54,060 nt of DNA from JAGDXO01 sp964541025 (GTDB taxonomy: Archaea; Thermoplasmatota; Thermoplasmata; Thermoplasmatales; GCA-001856825): assembly GCA_964541025.1 (NCBI GenBank), contig CAZIOW010000005.1, positions 1 to 54,060 of the forward strand, in the 5' to 3' direction. Below the pieces are notes generated by a model. It was not told the DNA's origin, ran no database searches, and saw only the letters and a program-made list of their open reading frames with translations. A program made the translations under genes and the position numbers. Shown one piece after another: positions 52,843 to 54,060 of the stretch. Each line of letters opens with the position of its first letter. Position 1 is the stretch's first letter.

Positions 52843-53862
52843 ATGAAGTACGTAAGGTATGGAAATACAGGGTCCTTTGTATCAATTCTGTCCTTTGGTG
52901 CAATGACCCTTGGAGAAAAGAACAGGTGGAATCTAGGTGGAGTGAATCAGGAACTTTCTGACAAGATGGTAAAGGAATGCATTGACAGCGGAATCAATTT
53001 ATTCGATACAGCTGATATATATGATGCCGGGGATGCTGAAATAATGTTAGGAAAATCATTAAAAGGTTACAGAGATCAGGTAATGATTGCAACTAAAGTC
53101 AGGGGTAGAATGGGAAAGGGAATAAATGAGACAGGTCTCTCAAGGCACCATATATCAATTGCTTTAAGAAACAGTCTGGAAAGACTTGGTACAGATAGGG
53201 TGGATATATACCAGTACCACGGATGGGATGAATTTGGAAATATTGATGAAATACTGAGTACAATGCAGAATTTTGTGGATAGCGGGAAAGTCATTTATCC
53301 AGCAATTTCAAATTTTGCAGCCTGGCAGATAGCAGAATTTCAGTCTAGGGCTCAGGAGAGAGGTTATGCAAGATACGAAAGCGCTCAGATGAATTACAGC
53401 CTTTTAAATAGGGATATTGAATATGAAGTGCTGCCCTATCTAAGATATAGCAAGATGACGCTTCTTTCATGGAGCCCACTGCACGGAGGTATCCTTACCG
53501 GGAAATACAGAAAGGGTGAAAAACCACCGAAAGGAAGCAGAATGGGTGACAGGGGATTTTTCTTCCCTTACTTTGAGGAAGAGCAGGGTTGGAAAATAGT
53601 TGAGGAGGTTGTTAGGATAGCAGAGGAACAGGGAGCCAAACCCTCTCAAGTAGCTTTGTCATGGATAATCTCACAAGGGCAAGTTGCAATAATTGGCGCT
53701 AAGACTATGGAACAGTTAAAAGAGAATATTGGGGCCATAGATGTGCAATTGAACTCATCTCAGAGAGATAGACTCAATGAACTTTCAAAAGGAAGAAAGA
53801 TGTATCCTAACTGGATGCTGGAGAGGCAGAATCAGGACAGGGATTTTGAAAGGATAACTTAA
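52843..53862 (+). CDS. Aldo/keto reductase
   Basis: The NADPH-dependent reductase acts on aldehydes and ketones. The 339-residue protein starts MKYVRYGNTGSFVSILSFGA and has the catalytic tetrad Asp and Tyr (NLFDTADIYDAG), Lys (VMIATKVRGR) and His (DIYQYHGWD), with the cofactor-binding SWIISQGQVAIIGAKT near the end. It resembles the AKR11/YajO-like group, with an insertion LTGKYRKGEKPPKGSRMG. The ATG at 52835 is in another frame and not used. A box around 52800-52810 is the likely promoter. The substrate is not known. Confidence 0.93.
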   Translation: MKYVRYGNTGSFVSILSFGAMTLGEKNRWNLGGVNQELSDKMVKECIDSGINLFDTADIYDAGDAEIMLGKSLKGYRDQVMIATKVRGRMGKGINETGLSRHHISIALRNSLERLGTDRVDIYQYHGWDEFGNIDEILSTMQNFVDSGKVIYPAISNFAAWQIAEFQSRAQERGYARYESAQMNYSLLNRDIEYEVLPYLRYSKMTLLSWSPLHGGILTGKYRKGEKPPKGSRMGDRGFFFPYFEEEQGWKIVEEVVRIAEEQGAKPSQVALSWIISQGQVAIIGAKTMEQLKENIGAIDVQLNSSQRDRLNELSKGRKMYPNWMLERQNQDRDFERIT

Positions 53863-53995
53863 AAAATCGGAAAAAATTTTAAGGATTACTAATTATTTTG
53901 AAACATTTATTTTACTTTCTATTAAATGCTACATGTACGGGAAGTAATAATTATATGGTTCATTCCGTCCTTAGAAAAATTTATGAGATTTCATT

Positions 53996-54007
53996 AACCT
54001 TAAGGTT
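53996..54007. promoter_or_regulatory. Perfect 12-base palindrome in a promoter region
   Basis: AACCTTAAGGTT overlaps the box A (GGTTTAAT, 54004-54011) that lies about 26 nt before the ATG at 54034. It may be an operator of the gene starting there. The stretch 53863-53995 has no frame or RNA that I can support. Confidence 0.4.
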
Positions 54008-54033
54008 TAATAGGCATCGTTTATGACAGTCAA

Positions 54034-54060
54034 ATGGAATTTAAAAATGTCAATCTTGAG
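54034..54060 (+). CDS. Start of an unidentified gene (cut by window end)
   Basis: ATG at 54034 opens MEFKNVNLE and runs to the last base. The box A at leaderless distance and the absence of an SD make it a likely gene start. Nine residues are too few to name a product. Confidence 0.4.

Noticed and set aside
53863..54033. tRNA or small RNA gene in the last spacer
   Set aside because: No cloverleaf, T-loop GTTCGAATC-type sequence or stable hairpin is visible; only the short palindrome at 53996.

Overview
The window looks like a chromosomal segment of a low-GC euryarchaeon, most likely a member of the Thermoplasmatales. Several things point this way: archaeal RNA polymerase genes (rpoH, rpoB, split rpoA1/rpoA2), eL30, eL40, an archaeal RNase P protein, a fructose-1,6-bisphosphate aldolase/phosphatase, pantoate kinase and DUF106. 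Promoters are mostly a T/A-rich box A about 25-27 nt upstream of a start codon with no leader, while genes inside operons carry GGTGA-type Shine-Dalgarno (SD) sites. The genus cannot be fixed from sequence alone. Coding density is very high, most neighbouring genes overlap by a few bases, and no stretch of 300 bases is gene-free. I see no rRNA, tRNA, CRISPR array, insertion sequence or prophage.

Layout. 1-3821: end of the ribosomal-protein/secretion (spc) operon: secY (cut by the window edge), adenylate kinase, DUF106 YidC-like insertase, cytidylate kinase, TruB/Cbf5. 3902-7307: Na+/H+ antiporter, a Gfo/Idh/MocA oxidoreductase, and on the minus strand a two-gene unit of a 54-residue protein and a Cas4-type nuclease with four transmembrane helices inserted. 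7568-11311: eL40, then a minus-strand operon cysS-pncA-pncB-pcp (Cys-tRNA synthetase, NAD salvage, peptidase). 11366-13355: CoA synthesis (CoaBC, pantoate kinase). 13345-16027: a metal-chelate/cobalamin-type ABC importer. 16111-19368: acylphosphatase, peroxiredoxin, PurM, tRNA G10 methyltransferase, a small unknown. 19355-22101: a tightly overlapped operon queE-AMMECR1-pyrC-rnp4.

22127-27766: a SufR-like Fe-S-sensing regulator divergent from sufC-sufB-sufD-sufS-sufU, with a perfect inverted repeat sitting on the suf box A. 27864-30571: MeaB GTPase, then FBP aldolase/phosphatase coupled to a winged-helix protein. 30554-33656: pheS, proS and a small membrane protein. 33832-42605: rpoH-rpoB-rpoA1-rpoA2-rpl30e-nusA. 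42622-46631: a Nudix protein coupled to an MtaB-like tRNA methylthiotransferase, and a bacterial-type ThrRS. 46700-49599: an exported penicillin-acylase-family hydrolase and a small membrane protein. 49637-53862: DUF2175 protein, MmgE/PrpD protein, M18 aminopeptidase, aldo/keto reductase. A new gene appears to start at 54034.

Most of the window is housekeeping. The best candidates for something undescribed are the membrane-embedded Cas4-type nuclease with its tiny partner, the suf operator, the AMMECR1 operon and the coupled winged-helix gene behind the FBP aldolase/phosphatase. Start codons were re-chosen from box A and SD positions. Four genes (rpl30e, nusA, the mtaB-like gene and pyrC) appear to use TTG.
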